This document shows positions 36,306 through 45,779 of a stretch of DNA of 64,000 bases, piece after piece (position 1 is the first letter of the stretch; every line of letters starts with the position of its first letter). The DNA comes from Methanolobus bombayensis (GTDB lineage: Archaea > Halobacteriota > Methanosarcinia > Methanosarcinales > Methanosarcinaceae), in NCBI RefSeq assembly GCF_017873415.1, contig NZ_JAGGKD010000007.1:1-64000 (forward strand), read 5' to 3'. The notes beneath the pieces were generated by a model that saw nothing but the letters and a program-made list of their open reading frames with translations, was not told where the DNA came from and did not search any database. The position numbers and the translations under genes were made by a program.

Positions 36306-36339
36306 TCCCTTCTTTACTTTTAGATTCTGATCTCTCTTT

Positions 36340-36855
36340 TTATTTTTCAGAGTTTCCTGCCAAGCTTATCACTTTTTCGCGATTACCGATCCTGACAATG
36401 AAATCTCCTTCCGGTAATGTGCAGGTATCATACTTTTGGCGGAACTTTCCTTCACTGTCAGCTTTGATGGTCTGGGTTGCCAGAAAATCAAGTCTTACCT
36501 GTTTTTCTCCTTCTATAGCTTTCCCATTAACAACGATCTCATAATTTCCAGGAGGTACGTTCTCTTCATAGAATTCAGCTATGTCATTCCGGGCATCAAA
36601 ACTGCGTTTAAAATCAGCGAACATCCTTACTATGAAATTAAGATCATGAACCTTCTCTGCCCTGACCCGAAAACTGTTGCTTCCTCCCGGGATTCCAACT
36701 TTTTCGAAAAGATGCTCATATCTCTCATTTTCAACTAGTGTTATTATTGAAAATGAAACTGCCATTGTAATGGTTTCATCAGGTTCAGTCTTGCCAGTAA
36801 TATCGAGAATATCGCCTGTACATGGGCTGAGTGGGTAAAAACTCCACTCATCCAC
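36340..36855 (-). CDS. Ig-like beta protein of unknown function
   Basis: 171 residues from GTG 36855; the frame stays open upstream to beyond 36960 without any ATG, GTG or TTG, and no ribosome site stands before the GTG, so the true start is doubtful and the 5' end may be damaged. The product is beta-rich and looks like two Ig-like or surface domains (PCTGDILDITGKTEPDETI, then PPGNYEIVVNGKA, TCTLPEGDFIVRIGNREKVI). No signal peptide is in the called part. The family is common next to methanogen surface genes but its function is unknown. Confidence 0.6.
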   Translation of the reverse strand: MDEWSFYPLSPCTGDILDITGKTEPDETITMAVSFSIITLVENERYEHLFEKVGIPGGSNSFRVRAEKVHDLNFIVRMFADFKRSFDARNDIAEFYEENVPPGNYEIVVNGKAIEGEKQVRLDFLATQTIKADSEGKFRQKYDTCTLPEGDFIVRIGNREKVISLAGNSEK

Positions 36856-36966
36856 AATAGCTTCGGGATTTCCCTCTTGATGGCTACTGGCAATGGAATA
36901 GATTGCCTTTGATAGATTTAAAAAGAGGTTCTTATTTTTGCTGAAGGGAACTCCTCCTCTTCAGTT

Positions 36967-37308
36967 TTAAAGATCTTGTTCCTTATTATTTACGAGCTTG
37001 TCGATCTTAGCTTCAAGGCTTGAGATTGTATCTTTAAGTTCATTTACTTCTTCTTTGGTTGCAACGTCTGCTTTGTTGAAAGTTTCCTGAACCTTGGAGG
37101 AGATCTTCTTCTCGACTTCTTCTTTCTGTTTCTTTTGTTCGTCGACCACTTCGCGAACAAACTTCTTTCCTTCTTCCTTTTTTATCTCCCCATTCTCAAT
37201 AAGATCATCAGTAATATCCTGTATTTTCTCTTCTGTAAGGGCCCACAATCCTATTCCAAAAAGACCAACTTTTCTCATAACTTCATTGATGTCTGTAGCA
37301 TCTTTCAT
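36967..37308 (-). CDS. phasin-like coiled-coil protein
   Basis: A 113-residue Lys/Glu-rich protein. A short hydrophobic start (MRKVGLFGIGLWALTEEKI) and then EEGKKFVREVVDEQKKQKEEVEKKI, followed by a predicted coiled coil with EEVNELKDTISSLEAKIDKL, match the pattern of PhaF/phasin-superfamily proteins. Methanosarcinaceae carry such genes although they do not store polyhydroxyalkanoate, so the role is unknown. It is the gene upstream of the Ig-like ORF, on the same strand. Confidence 0.7.
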   Translation of the reverse strand: MKDATDINEVMRKVGLFGIGLWALTEEKIQDITDDLIENGEIKKEEGKKFVREVVDEQKKQKEEVEKKISSKVQETFNKADVATKEEVNELKDTISSLEAKIDKLVNNKEQDL

Positions 37309-37437
37309 TTTAAACCTCCAATGATTAATTAGCAGGTGTTAGGATAAAAATCTTGTTCTGAACATGGATACAAAGAAAAAGAAATCAAAAAGGCCCATTT
37401 AATAAGGGTCTGTGTAATATTTTTCAGATAAGGACTA

Positions 37438-39159
37438 TTAGCTCTCTATAAGCTCACTTATGTCATGCTCAAGGTATTTTGCATCAGACATTTCGATAAG
37501 CTTGTGGCATACTTCTTCCGGATTTCCATCCATTATTATCTTTGCATCATCAAGAAGTATGGCTCTATGTGCGGCTTCCCTGACAAAGTCTGTGTGATGA
37601 CTTACAAAAACAATGGTTGTGCCGAATTTTCTGTTTATGTTTTTCAGGGAATTAGTCACATCCCTGAGAGTTACAGGGTCCAGGTCACCGAATGGTTCAT
37701 CAAGCATGAGTATTTCAGGACGTGTGACAAGTGCCAGTGCTATGTATGCCCGGACATGTTCTCCACCACTTATCTGATAAGGTGTCTTGTCCAGAACAGA
37801 CATTGGAAGGTCAAGGGTTTCAAAAACTTGTGCAGCCTGTGTGTCAACAGTTCCCTTTGTAATCGTTGGGAATAGCTTTGCATACACATCAATTGTCAAA
37901 CCCATTTCGCTGAGTGTCTTGTCCTTTTCTTCCTCGGTGACTTCAGTCAGTTTATAAAGAATATCAAGTTTCTCATCAGATATTCCAAGCTCTGCTGCTT
38001 TTTCCCTTGCGTATTTCAGAGATGTTTCACCTTTAAGGCGTAGCTTGAATGCGAGTTGGTCCCGGATAGTTGAATGGGGTGAAAGAGTGAATTCCTGGTG
38101 CATAATACTCATCTTTCTGCGAAGATCCAGTCGCTGTATTGTAAAATCAATGATATTGAGCCAGTTTCCATCATGAAGATATGTTATTTCTCCTTCCTTT
38201 GGATATCTTAAGCCTTCAATCATTTTAAGAAGTGTTGTTTTTCCTGCTCCGGAAGGTCCTATGAGAGAAGTGATCTCTCCTTTGTTAATCTCAAGGGACA
38301 GATCTTCAAATTTCAGAACTTCTCCGACTCTTAAGAGTGCAAAACGATTGGAAAGTCCCCTTACCTTTATAATCGGTTCCTTGCTGTTAATTTCAGCCAG
38401 AGGTGTCTGCTCCTTAATGTCTTTCAGGAAATGTTTCAGAACATATTTAGCCTCTCCGGTTTCTATTACCTTTCCTCCTTCAAGATAAACGACCCTGTCT
38501 GCAAGATAGAGATGTATTTCCGGGAGGTGTGAAACAACTATGATCGGGATGTTCAGCTCTTTTCTGATGTCCTTTATGACATCAAGCATTTCCTGCTTTG
38601 TACCGGGGTCTGTCATTGTGACCGGTTCATCAAGAAGCAGAAGATGTGGTTGTGCAGCAAGCTGACGTGCAAGTATCAGCCTTTGCTTTTCGCCGCCACT
38701 TAGAAGATTTGAAGAATGCTTTGCCTTGTGATCAAGTCTTACCAGCCGCATGTAGTACATTGCCTTTTCATACAGCTCATCATAATTGTAGGCTTCTGTA
38801 TCTGGTAATCCTTCATGCCCTTCTTCAAGGAAATTTAGTCTTCGGATTATGTTCTCCACAGCAGGTCCGTTCCATAAGCCGAAGTTGCGCTGGAGGTGTA
38901 TTGCACTGTTGAATGCCAGGAATTTGAGTTTATCTTTTCCTGCTCCCGGTTCTATTCTTTCTCCATCGATTTCGAAATATCCGGACTGAAAATCCTCTAG
39001 TCCTCGAAGTATTTTCAGAATTGTAGTTTTTCCACAGCCACTTTTTCCGGTAATACCAAGTATTTCCCCGTCTGCAACATTAAAACTGACATTGTCAAGA
39101 ATTCTTTTTACTTCATCTTTGAATTCGTATTCTTTAACAATATTGGATACTTCAAGCAT
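37438..39159 (-). CDS. atwA: methyl-coenzyme M reductase activation factor A2 (AtwA)
   Basis: A 573-residue protein of two fused ABC ATPase domains without membrane parts. Walker A motifs are GKSGCGKTT (first) and GPSGAGKTT (second); signatures are LLSGGEKQR and QISGGEHVR; Walker B motifs are LLLLDEPVT and ILMLDEPFGDLD. Component A2 is needed for ATP-dependent reductive activation of the Ni(I) form of methyl-CoM reductase, together with the McrC/marker complex. It is specific to methanogens and relatives. The L40e and GGGP synthase genes upstream on the same strand may share its transcript (63-base gap). Confidence 0.92.
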   Translation of the reverse strand: MLEVSNIVKEYEFKDEVKRILDNVSFNVADGEILGITGKSGCGKTTILKILRGLEDFQSGYFEIDGERIEPGAGKDKLKFLAFNSAIHLQRNFGLWNGPAVENIIRRLNFLEEGHEGLPDTEAYNYDELYEKAMYYMRLVRLDHKAKHSSNLLSGGEKQRLILARQLAAQPHLLLLDEPVTMTDPGTKQEMLDVIKDIRKELNIPIIVVSHLPEIHLYLADRVVYLEGGKVIETGEAKYVLKHFLKDIKEQTPLAEINSKEPIIKVRGLSNRFALLRVGEVLKFEDLSLEINKGEITSLIGPSGAGKTTLLKMIEGLRYPKEGEITYLHDGNWLNIIDFTIQRLDLRRKMSIMHQEFTLSPHSTIRDQLAFKLRLKGETSLKYAREKAAELGISDEKLDILYKLTEVTEEEKDKTLSEMGLTIDVYAKLFPTITKGTVDTQAAQVFETLDLPMSVLDKTPYQISGGEHVRAYIALALVTRPEILMLDEPFGDLDPVTLRDVTNSLKNINRKFGTTIVFVSHHTDFVREAAHRAILLDDAKIIMDGNPEEVCHKLIEMSDAKYLEHDISELIES

Positions 39160-39222
39160 TGTCTAACCTCTTAAAATCCTTAGAGCCTGAAAAGAATATA
39201 AAGAAAAAAGGAAAACTTTTAG

Positions 39223-39966
39223 TTATCTTTTGATAGCTGAAACAAGTTCTTCTATTTTTGCAGTGACATTGGAACTTTCTTCTAGGATAGTTCCGGTAAC
39301 TATCATATCTGCTCCTGCCATTGCACAGAGCTTTGCAGCTTCACCGTCACGGATTCCGCCACCAACTATGAGTTTATTGTCACCAAGCACGTGTTTTACA
39401 GAACCTATCATCTCAGGAGTCACCGGAGCATCAGCACCGGACCCTGCTTCAAGATATGTGTAATGCATGCCGAGGTATTTACCTGCGAGTGCATAGGCAA
39501 CTGCCAGTTCTGGCTTGTGTTTTGGAAGGAGCTTTGCATCTCCCACCCAGCCGACAGTCCCTCCGGGCTCTACCACAAGGTAGGCCATGGAAATAGGCTC
39601 AATACCACTCTTATAGACGACTGGCGCACCCATTACCTGATTAGTCGTAATAAAACTTATATCCCGGGAATTGAGCAGGCTCATGAAAAAGATCGCATCA
39701 GCGTGTCTGCTGACACCTCCTGCATTACCGGGGAATAGTATTGTAGGCTTGTCTGTTTTCTCTTTTATTTTGAGGATAGTCTGGTCAAGAATCGTTCCTC
39801 CGGCTCCAGTGGAACCTCCGACCATTATGGCATCAGTACCTCCAAGTGCTGCAGCATGAGCAATCTCTGCTGCCTGGTCCGGGGTCTGTGATGCAGGGTC
39901 GATAAGTGTCAAGTGAACTGTACCCTCGCTTTCAGCGATTCTGTCAAGGTACTCTTCCACTTGCAT
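39223..39966 (-). CDS. geranylgeranylglyceryl phosphate synthase
   Basis: A 247-residue TIM-barrel enzyme that joins geranylgeranyl diphosphate to sn-glycerol-1-phosphate, the first committed step of archaeal ether lipids. It begins HLTLIDPASQ, has the phosphate and substrate region MVGGSTGAGGTILD, LFPGNAGGVSRHADAIFFMSLLN (split in the sequence by short links), Y-x-E in HYTYLEAGSGADAPV, and IVGGGIRDGEAAK. It starts 8 bases after L40e, so the two are cotranscribed. Confidence 0.93.
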   Translation of the reverse strand: MQVEEYLDRIAESEGTVHLTLIDPASQTPDQAAEIAHAAALGGTDAIMVGGSTGAGGTILDQTILKIKEKTDKPTILFPGNAGGVSRHADAIFFMSLLNSRDISFITTNQVMGAPVVYKSGIEPISMAYLVVEPGGTVGWVGDAKLLPKHKPELAVAYALAGKYLGMHYTYLEAGSGADAPVTPEMIGSVKHVLGDNKLIVGGGIRDGEAAKLCAMAGADMIVTGTILEESSNVTAKIEELVSAIKR

Positions 39967-39974
39967 AGAAACGA

Positions 39975-40121
39975 TCAGCCTCTTGTTTCCTTGGATTTCA
40001 TACGCAGGTCTTTGCTACCGCATTTCCTGCACCTTGTTGCACGTACTGCATTGCGTGCATTGCAATCCATACAGATCTTCTTGATCAGTATCCTTTCTTC
40101 AGCTTCTGGGAATCTTGCCAT
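39975..40121 (-). CDS. rpl40e: 50S ribosomal protein L40e
   Basis: A 48-residue basic zinc protein ([20 protein letters not shown], ends MKSKETRG). Four cysteines in CMDC and CRKC form the zinc ribbon of archaeal L40e. The length and start match the family. It is too short for usual ORF filters. GGGP synthase follows after 8 bases on the same strand. Confidence 0.93.
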   Translation of the reverse strand: MARFPEAEERILIKKICMDCNARNAVRATRCRKCGSKDLRMKSKETRG

Positions 40122-40332
40122 TATTTTCACCTAAATGATTATGATATGTATTGATTAGAATAATAGGCTGCTTACATGATGCTCAAAACATATAATTGTT
40201 TTGGCAAATATCAGCTCATCTTCATGTCCTATTGAATAGTCCAGACACTACTTTCTATGGTATAAACATTGCTGCTATTATACTACGAGTCAGGAAAAAC
40301 TATATATCAAATATAATAATTAATAATGAACG

Positions 40333-40986
40333 ATGGCTATGTCAAAAGAGGAACAGGACCAAAGAAGACAGGAATGGTATGAGAGAGTTAAAAAAGAGGG
40401 CAAGCTCGACAGGGATCCAAAAGAGGATCATGATGCAAAATTGAAGACCCTGCAAAATCCTGTCAGAAGGAACATAATCAAAAGCCTGAATGAAAAGAAG
40501 ATGACATTCGACGAACTAAAGGCTGAGTTCAATCTTGATAGCATGCCGCTGAAACTGCACCTCGGAATGCTCGAAGATACCCTGTACATTGAAAAAGAAG
40601 ATGAGAGCACCTATGTCATCACACCACGCGGCGAGGACTACCTTGAGAGTGCAGAACCAAAGGATGACCTGAAGAAAAGAAGAGACGAATGGTACGAGAA
40701 AGTAAAGAAAGAAGGGAAGCTCAAAAGAAACCCAACTGAGGATCATAAAGCAGGTCTCAAAGCAATGCAGAATCCTATTCGCAGACAGATTGTTGAAAGT
40801 CTGGGTGAAGGAAAAATGACCTTTGATGAGGTCAAGTCCAGGTTCGATCTTAATGATGTACAGGCAAAGCTGAACCTCGATATGCTTGTTGATACTCTAT
40901 ATATCGAAAAAGAAGATGATACCACTTACGTTATCACAGTGCGAGGTGAGGCATTCCTTGAGAATGTAGATCATAAGCACCTGTGA
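40333..40986 (+). CDS. tandemly duplicated winged-helix protein
   Basis: 217 residues made of two copies of one unit of about 105 residues: (R)RxEWYE(R/K)VKKEGKL, then LQNPVRRNIIKSL/MQNPIRRQIVESL, KMTFDE(L/V)K, LHLGML/LNLDML, DTLYIEKEDxxTYVIT, RGE. The core of each is an ArsR-like winged helix. A single chain could thus bind a two-fold DNA site as an intramolecular dimer. No metal-binding motif or sensor domain is visible. ATG 40333 and 40339 are both possible. It stands alone; targets are unknown. Confidence 0.82.
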   Translation: MAMSKEEQDQRRQEWYERVKKEGKLDRDPKEDHDAKLKTLQNPVRRNIIKSLNEKKMTFDELKAEFNLDSMPLKLHLGMLEDTLYIEKEDESTYVITPRGEDYLESAEPKDDLKKRRDEWYEKVKKEGKLKRNPTEDHKAGLKAMQNPIRRQIVESLGEGKMTFDEVKSRFDLNDVQAKLNLDMLVDTLYIEKEDDTTYVITVRGEAFLENVDHKHL

Positions 40987-41102
40987 TCATAACTTGATAT
41001 ATCAACGTAGAACTATAATAATTACCACTTAATATGTGGATTTTAGTCAAACATATTTAAAAAGTTTTAAATGGGGTTATTACCCCATTTTTTAGTTTTA
41101 AG

Positions 41103-42524
41103 TTATTCTTTCAATTTTGCAAGCACTTTCTCTCTTGCTTCACGTGCGTCGGCACGTCCCTTTGTTTTCTGCATGACCTTACCAACAAGGAAGTTCAGAG
41201 ATTTTTCTTTTCCTCCAAGATAGTCTGCCACAGCGTCCGGATTCTCAGCAACTGCCTCTTCTACTGCCTTTGCAACAATATCATCTTCTACCTTAAGAAG
41301 CCCTTTCTTCTCAACAATTTCCTGTGGTTTGCCACCGTCATCAAGGACTGTACGTATGATTTCAACAGCACTCTGCTCTGTGATCTTATTTCCCGTTACA
41401 AGCTCGATGACAGTAACTATATCTTTCACTGTGAAAGCATCGATGGTAAGTTCACGATAATTGAGTTCACCCTTCAGAGTGTCAGATACCCAGACTGCTG
41501 CATCCTTTGGATCGACCTTTGATGCAACTTCTTCATAGAAGTTTGCCAGCTTAATTTCGGTGGTCAATGCCCTTGCATGGGTTTCGCCAAGGCCGTACTC
41601 TTTCATGAAGCGCTCTCTCTTTGCGTCAGGAAGTTCCGGGAGTGTCTCACGTACTTTTGGCACCCAGTCTGCAACTCTGAGAGGCACAAGGTCAGGTTCG
41701 GGGAAGTAGCGATAATCATGTTCTTCTTCCTTTGTACGCATGGAAATTGTCACACCTCTTGCTTCATCGAAGTGCCTTGTTTCCAGTACGATCTCGCCAC
41801 CACGTCTGATGTGGTTCTTCTGCCTCATAATCTCGTAGAGCAGTGCCCTTTCAGCACCCTTGAAAGATGAGATGTTCTTAACTTCAACACGTTCTCCCCA
41901 GTGTACAGAAACGTTGGCATCCACCCTCATTGCACCCTCAAGGTCACCGTCGAATACATCAAGGTAGTCAAGGATACTCCTGAGTTTGTCAAGGTAGCGC
42001 CTTGCTTCCTTAGGACTTCTCATGTCCGGTTCACTGACGATCTCGATAAGTGTCATACCTGAACGATTGTAGTTTATGAGTGTTCCCTTTGACCTGTCAA
42101 TGCTTCCCATGTGCTGAAGCCTTCCGGGATCTTCTTCCATGTGGGCACGGGTGATACCTACTTCGTGCTCCCCGTCCTCACCTTCAATGATGACCTTTCC
42201 TTCTCCTGCAATAGGGTAATCATACTGGGTTGTCTGGAATCCTTTTGGAAGGTCGGGATAGTAATAGTTCTTCCTGTGGAACTGGGTCTGCTCCACAATA
42301 CTACAGTTAAGTGCAAGACCGATCTTTATGGCAAACTCCACTGCCTTTTCGTTAATAACCGGAAGTGAACCTGGAAGTCCTAGACATACCGGACATGTGT
42401 GAGTGTTCGGTTCTGAGTCGTGGTAGTTTGTGGAACAGCCACAGAACAATTTTGTGTTGAGCTTGTTCAACTGAACGTGAACCTCAAGTCCTATTCTTAC
42501 TCCATCAGGGTTCTCGTACACCAT
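41103..42524 (-). CDS. gatB: Asp/Glu-tRNA amidotransferase subunit B
   Basis: The 473-residue GatB: GLEVHVQLNKLNTKLFCGC with zinc-binding cysteines (CGC, then CPVC), HRKNYYYPDLPKGFQTTQY, and the tail domain that grips tRNA (FLVGKVMQKTKGRADAREAR). With GatA and GatC it converts Glu-tRNA(Gln) and/or Asp-tRNA(Asn) to the amide forms. It overlaps the gatA stop by one base, in a gatCAB operon on the minus strand. Confidence 0.96.
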   Translation of the reverse strand: MVYENPDGVRIGLEVHVQLNKLNTKLFCGCSTNYHDSEPNTHTCPVCLGLPGSLPVINEKAVEFAIKIGLALNCSIVEQTQFHRKNYYYPDLPKGFQTTQYDYPIAGEGKVIIEGEDGEHEVGITRAHMEEDPGRLQHMGSIDRSKGTLINYNRSGMTLIEIVSEPDMRSPKEARRYLDKLRSILDYLDVFDGDLEGAMRVDANVSVHWGERVEVKNISSFKGAERALLYEIMRQKNHIRRGGEIVLETRHFDEARGVTISMRTKEEEHDYRYFPEPDLVPLRVADWVPKVRETLPELPDAKRERFMKEYGLGETHARALTTEIKLANFYEEVASKVDPKDAAVWVSDTLKGELNYRELTIDAFTVKDIVTVIELVTGNKITEQSAVEIIRTVLDDGGKPQEIVEKKGLLKVEDDIVAKAVEEAVAENPDAVADYLGGKEKSLNFLVGKVMQKTKGRADAREAREKVLAKLKE

Positions 42525-43951
42525 TATGCCACCTCCGGGGGTCTGGCTTTGTTGTGATCGGTATTCTGTTCGAAACTGTATGCAGCCTTGATGATGGTAT
42601 TCTCATCAAAATGCTTACCAATTATCTGAAGTCCCACAGGCATTCCGTCTGCAAGTCCGCATGGAACTGAGATTGATGGTACACCTGCAAGGTTAATTGG
42701 TACTGTGTTAACATCGGCAAGGTAAAGTGAAAGTGGGTCATCTATCTTCTCACCAATCTTGAATGCCGGTGCTGGCATGGTTGGTCCCATGAGCACGTCA
42801 ACGTTTGCAAGAGCCTTATCGAAGTCCTGCTTTACAAGTGTCCTTACCTTGAGTGCTTTAAGATAGTACTTATCGTGGTAACCTGCTGAAAGTGCATAGG
42901 TTCCGAGGAGAATTCTGCGCTTGACCTCGTCACCGAATCCTTCTGCACGGGTCTTTGATGCCATAACGTGCCAGTTGTCTCCATCGACGCGGTAGCCGTA
43001 TCTTGTTCCGTCAAAACGTGCAAGATTTGATGAAGCCTCGCTCATGGCTATAATGTAATATGATGCAAGGGCATATTTTGTGTGTGGCATGGATACCTTC
43101 TCATAAGTAGCTCCCATGTCCTCGTATTTTCCGATAGCATCCCATGCTGCCTTTTCTACCTTCTCATCGATGCCCTCTCCGAAGTATTCCTCCGGAACAC
43201 CAATCTTCATGCCTTTCACATCGTCTTTCAGGGCATCGCTGTAAGTGTTCTCCCTGTTGATGGATGTGCTGTCCCTTTTGTCGTATCCTGCTACAACATC
43301 CATGATGGTTGCAATGTCTGCTACGTTTGTTGCAAGGGGACCGATCTGCTCCAGTGAGTTTGCGTAGGAGATAAGTCCGTATCTTGAGATGCATCCGTAG
43401 GTTGGTTTGAGTCCTACCACACCACAGTATGCTGCCGGACACCTGACTGATCCACCTGTGTCAGAACCCAGGGACACAGGTGCTTCGCCTGCTGCAACGA
43501 CTGCTGCACTGCCACCGGATGAACCTCCCGGAACCCTGTCCATATCCCATGGGTTGAATGTTGGTCCGTAGTGGCTTGATTCTGTGGAAGTTCCCATGGC
43601 GAATTCATCCATGTTCGTCTTTCCGAGAATGACTGCGCCTGCTGCCTTTAATCTCTCGATGACATGTGCATCGTATGGTGGCACATATCCCTGAAGTATC
43701 TTTGATGAGCAGGTTGTGGAGAGTCCCTTTGTGGAAATGTTCTCCTTAATTGCGATCGGTACACCTGCAAGAGGTCCTTCGTGACCGTTTGTGTCAATCT
43801 CACGGGCTGTGTTGATGGCCTCGTCTGAAAGAGTGGTGAATCCGTTGATCTTGCTCTTGCCAATGGTCTCGATGTAAGAGGCAGTGACCTCTTCGGCTGA
43901 AGAGTCTGCAATTTTCTGTCTGATGCCTGAAATGTCTGTCCATGCTGCCAT
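42524..43951 (-). CDS. gatA: Asp/Glu-tRNA amidotransferase subunit A
   Basis: A 475-residue amidase-signature protein that frees ammonia from glutamine. The Ser-cis-Ser-Lys site is visible: Lys in [12 protein letters not shown], and [23 protein letters not shown] with the catalytic serines. The full family length is present. It lies between gatC (10 bases upstream) and gatB (1-base overlap). Confidence 0.96.
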   Translation of the reverse strand: MAAWTDISGIRQKIADSSAEEVTASYIETIGKSKINGFTTLSDEAINTAREIDTNGHEGPLAGVPIAIKENISTKGLSTTCSSKILQGYVPPYDAHVIERLKAAGAVILGKTNMDEFAMGTSTESSHYGPTFNPWDMDRVPGGSSGGSAAVVAAGEAPVSLGSDTGGSVRCPAAYCGVVGLKPTYGCISRYGLISYANSLEQIGPLATNVADIATIMDVVAGYDKRDSTSINRENTYSDALKDDVKGMKIGVPEEYFGEGIDEKVEKAAWDAIGKYEDMGATYEKVSMPHTKYALASYYIIAMSEASSNLARFDGTRYGYRVDGDNWHVMASKTRAEGFGDEVKRRILLGTYALSAGYHDKYYLKALKVRTLVKQDFDKALANVDVLMGPTMPAPAFKIGEKIDDPLSLYLADVNTVPINLAGVPSISVPCGLADGMPVGLQIIGKHFDENTIIKAAYSFEQNTDHNKARPPEVA

Positions 43952-43961
43952 TTATCCCACC

Positions 43962-44243
43962 TCACATAATCTTTGGAGACTTGAAGTTGCCTTCCTGCTT
44001 GTGTTCGGTGTTTGCAAGCACTTCTTCCTGTGGCATCGATCCTGTGACTTCATCTTTCCTGAACACGTTCACAATGTCCGCTACGTGGTATGTTGGTTCT
44101 ACGCCTTCGGTGTCGACCTCATCGAGCTGCCCGAAATATCCCAGTACGGAGTTGAGCTTCTCTGCATACGCATCAGATTCTTTTGCATCGATCTCGATAC
44201 GTGCGAGCCAGCCTACGTGTTCTACCTCTTCTTTAGTGATCAT
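43962..44243 (-). CDS. gatC: Asp/Glu-tRNA amidotransferase subunit C
   Basis: A 93-residue GatC: ITKEEVEHVGWLARIEID opening, NSVLGYFGQLDEVDTEGVEP and HVADIVNVFRKDEV. It wraps around GatA and joins it to GatB. It is the first gene of gatCAB. Confidence 0.94.
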   Translation of the reverse strand: MITKEEVEHVGWLARIEIDAKESDAYAEKLNSVLGYFGQLDEVDTEGVEPTYHVADIVNVFRKDEVTGSMPQEEVLANTEHKQEGNFKSPKIM

Positions 44244-44489
44244 CGTAAGTTCCTCAAATTGAAATAGGGTAATGTGTAGTATAATTTAAGTCTTAGAAAA
44301 GCAGGCGATTATATTAAAAATGTTGGTTAAGCAGTTTGCTTATATCTGGCAGAATGTATGCTGAAAAATTACAATAGCTTTTATTCAATTAATGAGACTT
44401 GGATTTCTCATCCCGATTGATATATTAATATCTGAGTCAGTAATGTTAATTAACATATTTCTTATAATATCTTATGGGAGCTAGATAAA
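44244..44489. other. intergenic region, divergent promoters
   Basis: About 245 bases between gatC (minus) and the DUF1232 gene (plus). TATA-like AT stretches face both ways; no gene or strong hairpin is seen. Confidence 0.4.
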
Positions 44490-44822
44490 GTGGGTATAAT
44501 TACATTTGTCTTGAAAAAGATATTGAAGGATAGATTCTACAAGCTGCAATTGCACACAAAGACATTGTCACTTGCCAGCAAACACTCTGATCTGCCTGTT
44601 TATACAAGATTGCTTGCATCTTTTGTCACTCTGTATATTCTAAGCCCTATTGACCTGATTCCCGATTTCATCCCTATTATTGGTACTCTGGATGATATAA
44701 TTCTCATTCCTCTGGCACTGATACTTGTCATAAAGATGATTCCTGAGCCTATCATGAATGAGTGCCGCCACAAAGCTGAATGTGAACTTTCCGACAAGAA
44801 ATCATCATGTTCTGCATCTTAG
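44490..44822 (+). CDS. small DUF1232 (YkvA-like) membrane protein
   Basis: 110 residues from GTG 44490 with GGGAG upstream. The family core is clear: LPVYTRLLASFVTLYILSPI, DLIPDFIPIIGTLDDIILIP, ending with a second hydrophobic stretch and a basic, Cys-containing tail. DUF1232 proteins are small membrane proteins of unknown role. The next gene on the strand begins about 50 bases later. Confidence 0.82.
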   Translation: MGIITFVLKKILKDRFYKLQLHTKTLSLASKHSDLPVYTRLLASFVTLYILSPIDLIPDFIPIIGTLDDIILIPLALILVIKMIPEPIMNECRHKAECELSDKKSSCSAS

Positions 44823-44872
44823 ATCCGTCCTATTCCGAATCAATTTATGATTGCAGGGAGTATTGTGGGATT

Positions 44873-45547
44873 ATGAGCAAACATGAAAATCCGTGGATAG
44901 ATGTTGAAGGTGAGGATATCCCGGCAACAATCAAACTTGACCCGGTTCTTTTCAGGTACACACATCCCGATGCCCACATACTTGATGTTGCCTGTGCCAC
45001 GGGAAATGTGAGCATAGAGCTGGCTTCACATGGATTTCCGGTAACAAGCATCGACATTAACCATGATGCTCTGGAAATGACCGCAAAAGCTGCCATAGAT
45101 ACTAATATTCCAACACATCCTGCATTTGCAAGAGCTACTGCCATTGCTCTTCCGTTTGCAGATGAAAGTTTCGATGTGGTTGTTATGCAGGCTTTTCTCA
45201 CAGTTGTAGTCTCAAAGGAAGACCGCTCTAAAATTATCCATGAAGCCTGCCGTGTTCTTAAAACGGATGGGCATCTCTATATTGCAGATTTCGGACAGAC
45301 GTGGCATTCGGCAGTTTATCGCGAACGTTACCTCAGGGATCTGCCGGTGACAAAGGAAGAGGGTTCATTTTTAGCTTATGATGAGAAAACCGTTGAGGTT
45401 GATTATACAGCTCATCACTTTACTGAGAAGGAACTGGTGTTCTTGTTGATCGAGAATGGGTTTGAGGTGGAGTTTTTCAAAAGGGATACTTTTGTGACAA
45501 GGACGGGGAATCGGATTAATGGATTTGTTGTGGTGGGGAAGAAGTGA
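44873..45547 (+). CDS. class I SAM-dependent methyltransferase
   Basis: About 224 residues from ATG 44873 (MSKHENPW, with AGGGAG upstream); the frame is open from 44807 but that start overlaps the previous gene. SAM-binding motif I is ILDVACATGNVSIELA, with the acidic residue of motif II in TSIDINHDAL and motif IV in ALPFADESFDVVVMQ. It belongs to the Methyltransf_11/25 group, whose substrates vary too much to predict. No membrane or targeting part is present. Confidence 0.85.
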   Translation: MSKHENPWIDVEGEDIPATIKLDPVLFRYTHPDAHILDVACATGNVSIELASHGFPVTSIDINHDALEMTAKAAIDTNIPTHPAFARATAIALPFADESFDVVVMQAFLTVVVSKEDRSKIIHEACRVLKTDGHLYIADFGQTWHSAVYRERYLRDLPVTKEEGSFLAYDEKTVEVDYTAHHFTEKELVFLLIENGFEVEFFKRDTFVTRTGNRINGFVVVGKK

Positions 45548-45779
45548 GCTCATTTTTCTGTAAAGGAATATATCACTCTCTCAACATCCCATGAAGAATC
45601 AACCCAATAAACTGCTTCAGAACCTCTCTCTGTACTACGCAGATTATCTAACCATAAAAAAGTGAAATTTTATTCATTTCCTTCCCGACCTGAAGAGAAA
45701 AACAAATGAATATTCCCAGCTACATATCCATCATAAAAAGAGCCGGTTGTGTATCTGCATATCCGCTCTTTTCCAGGAG

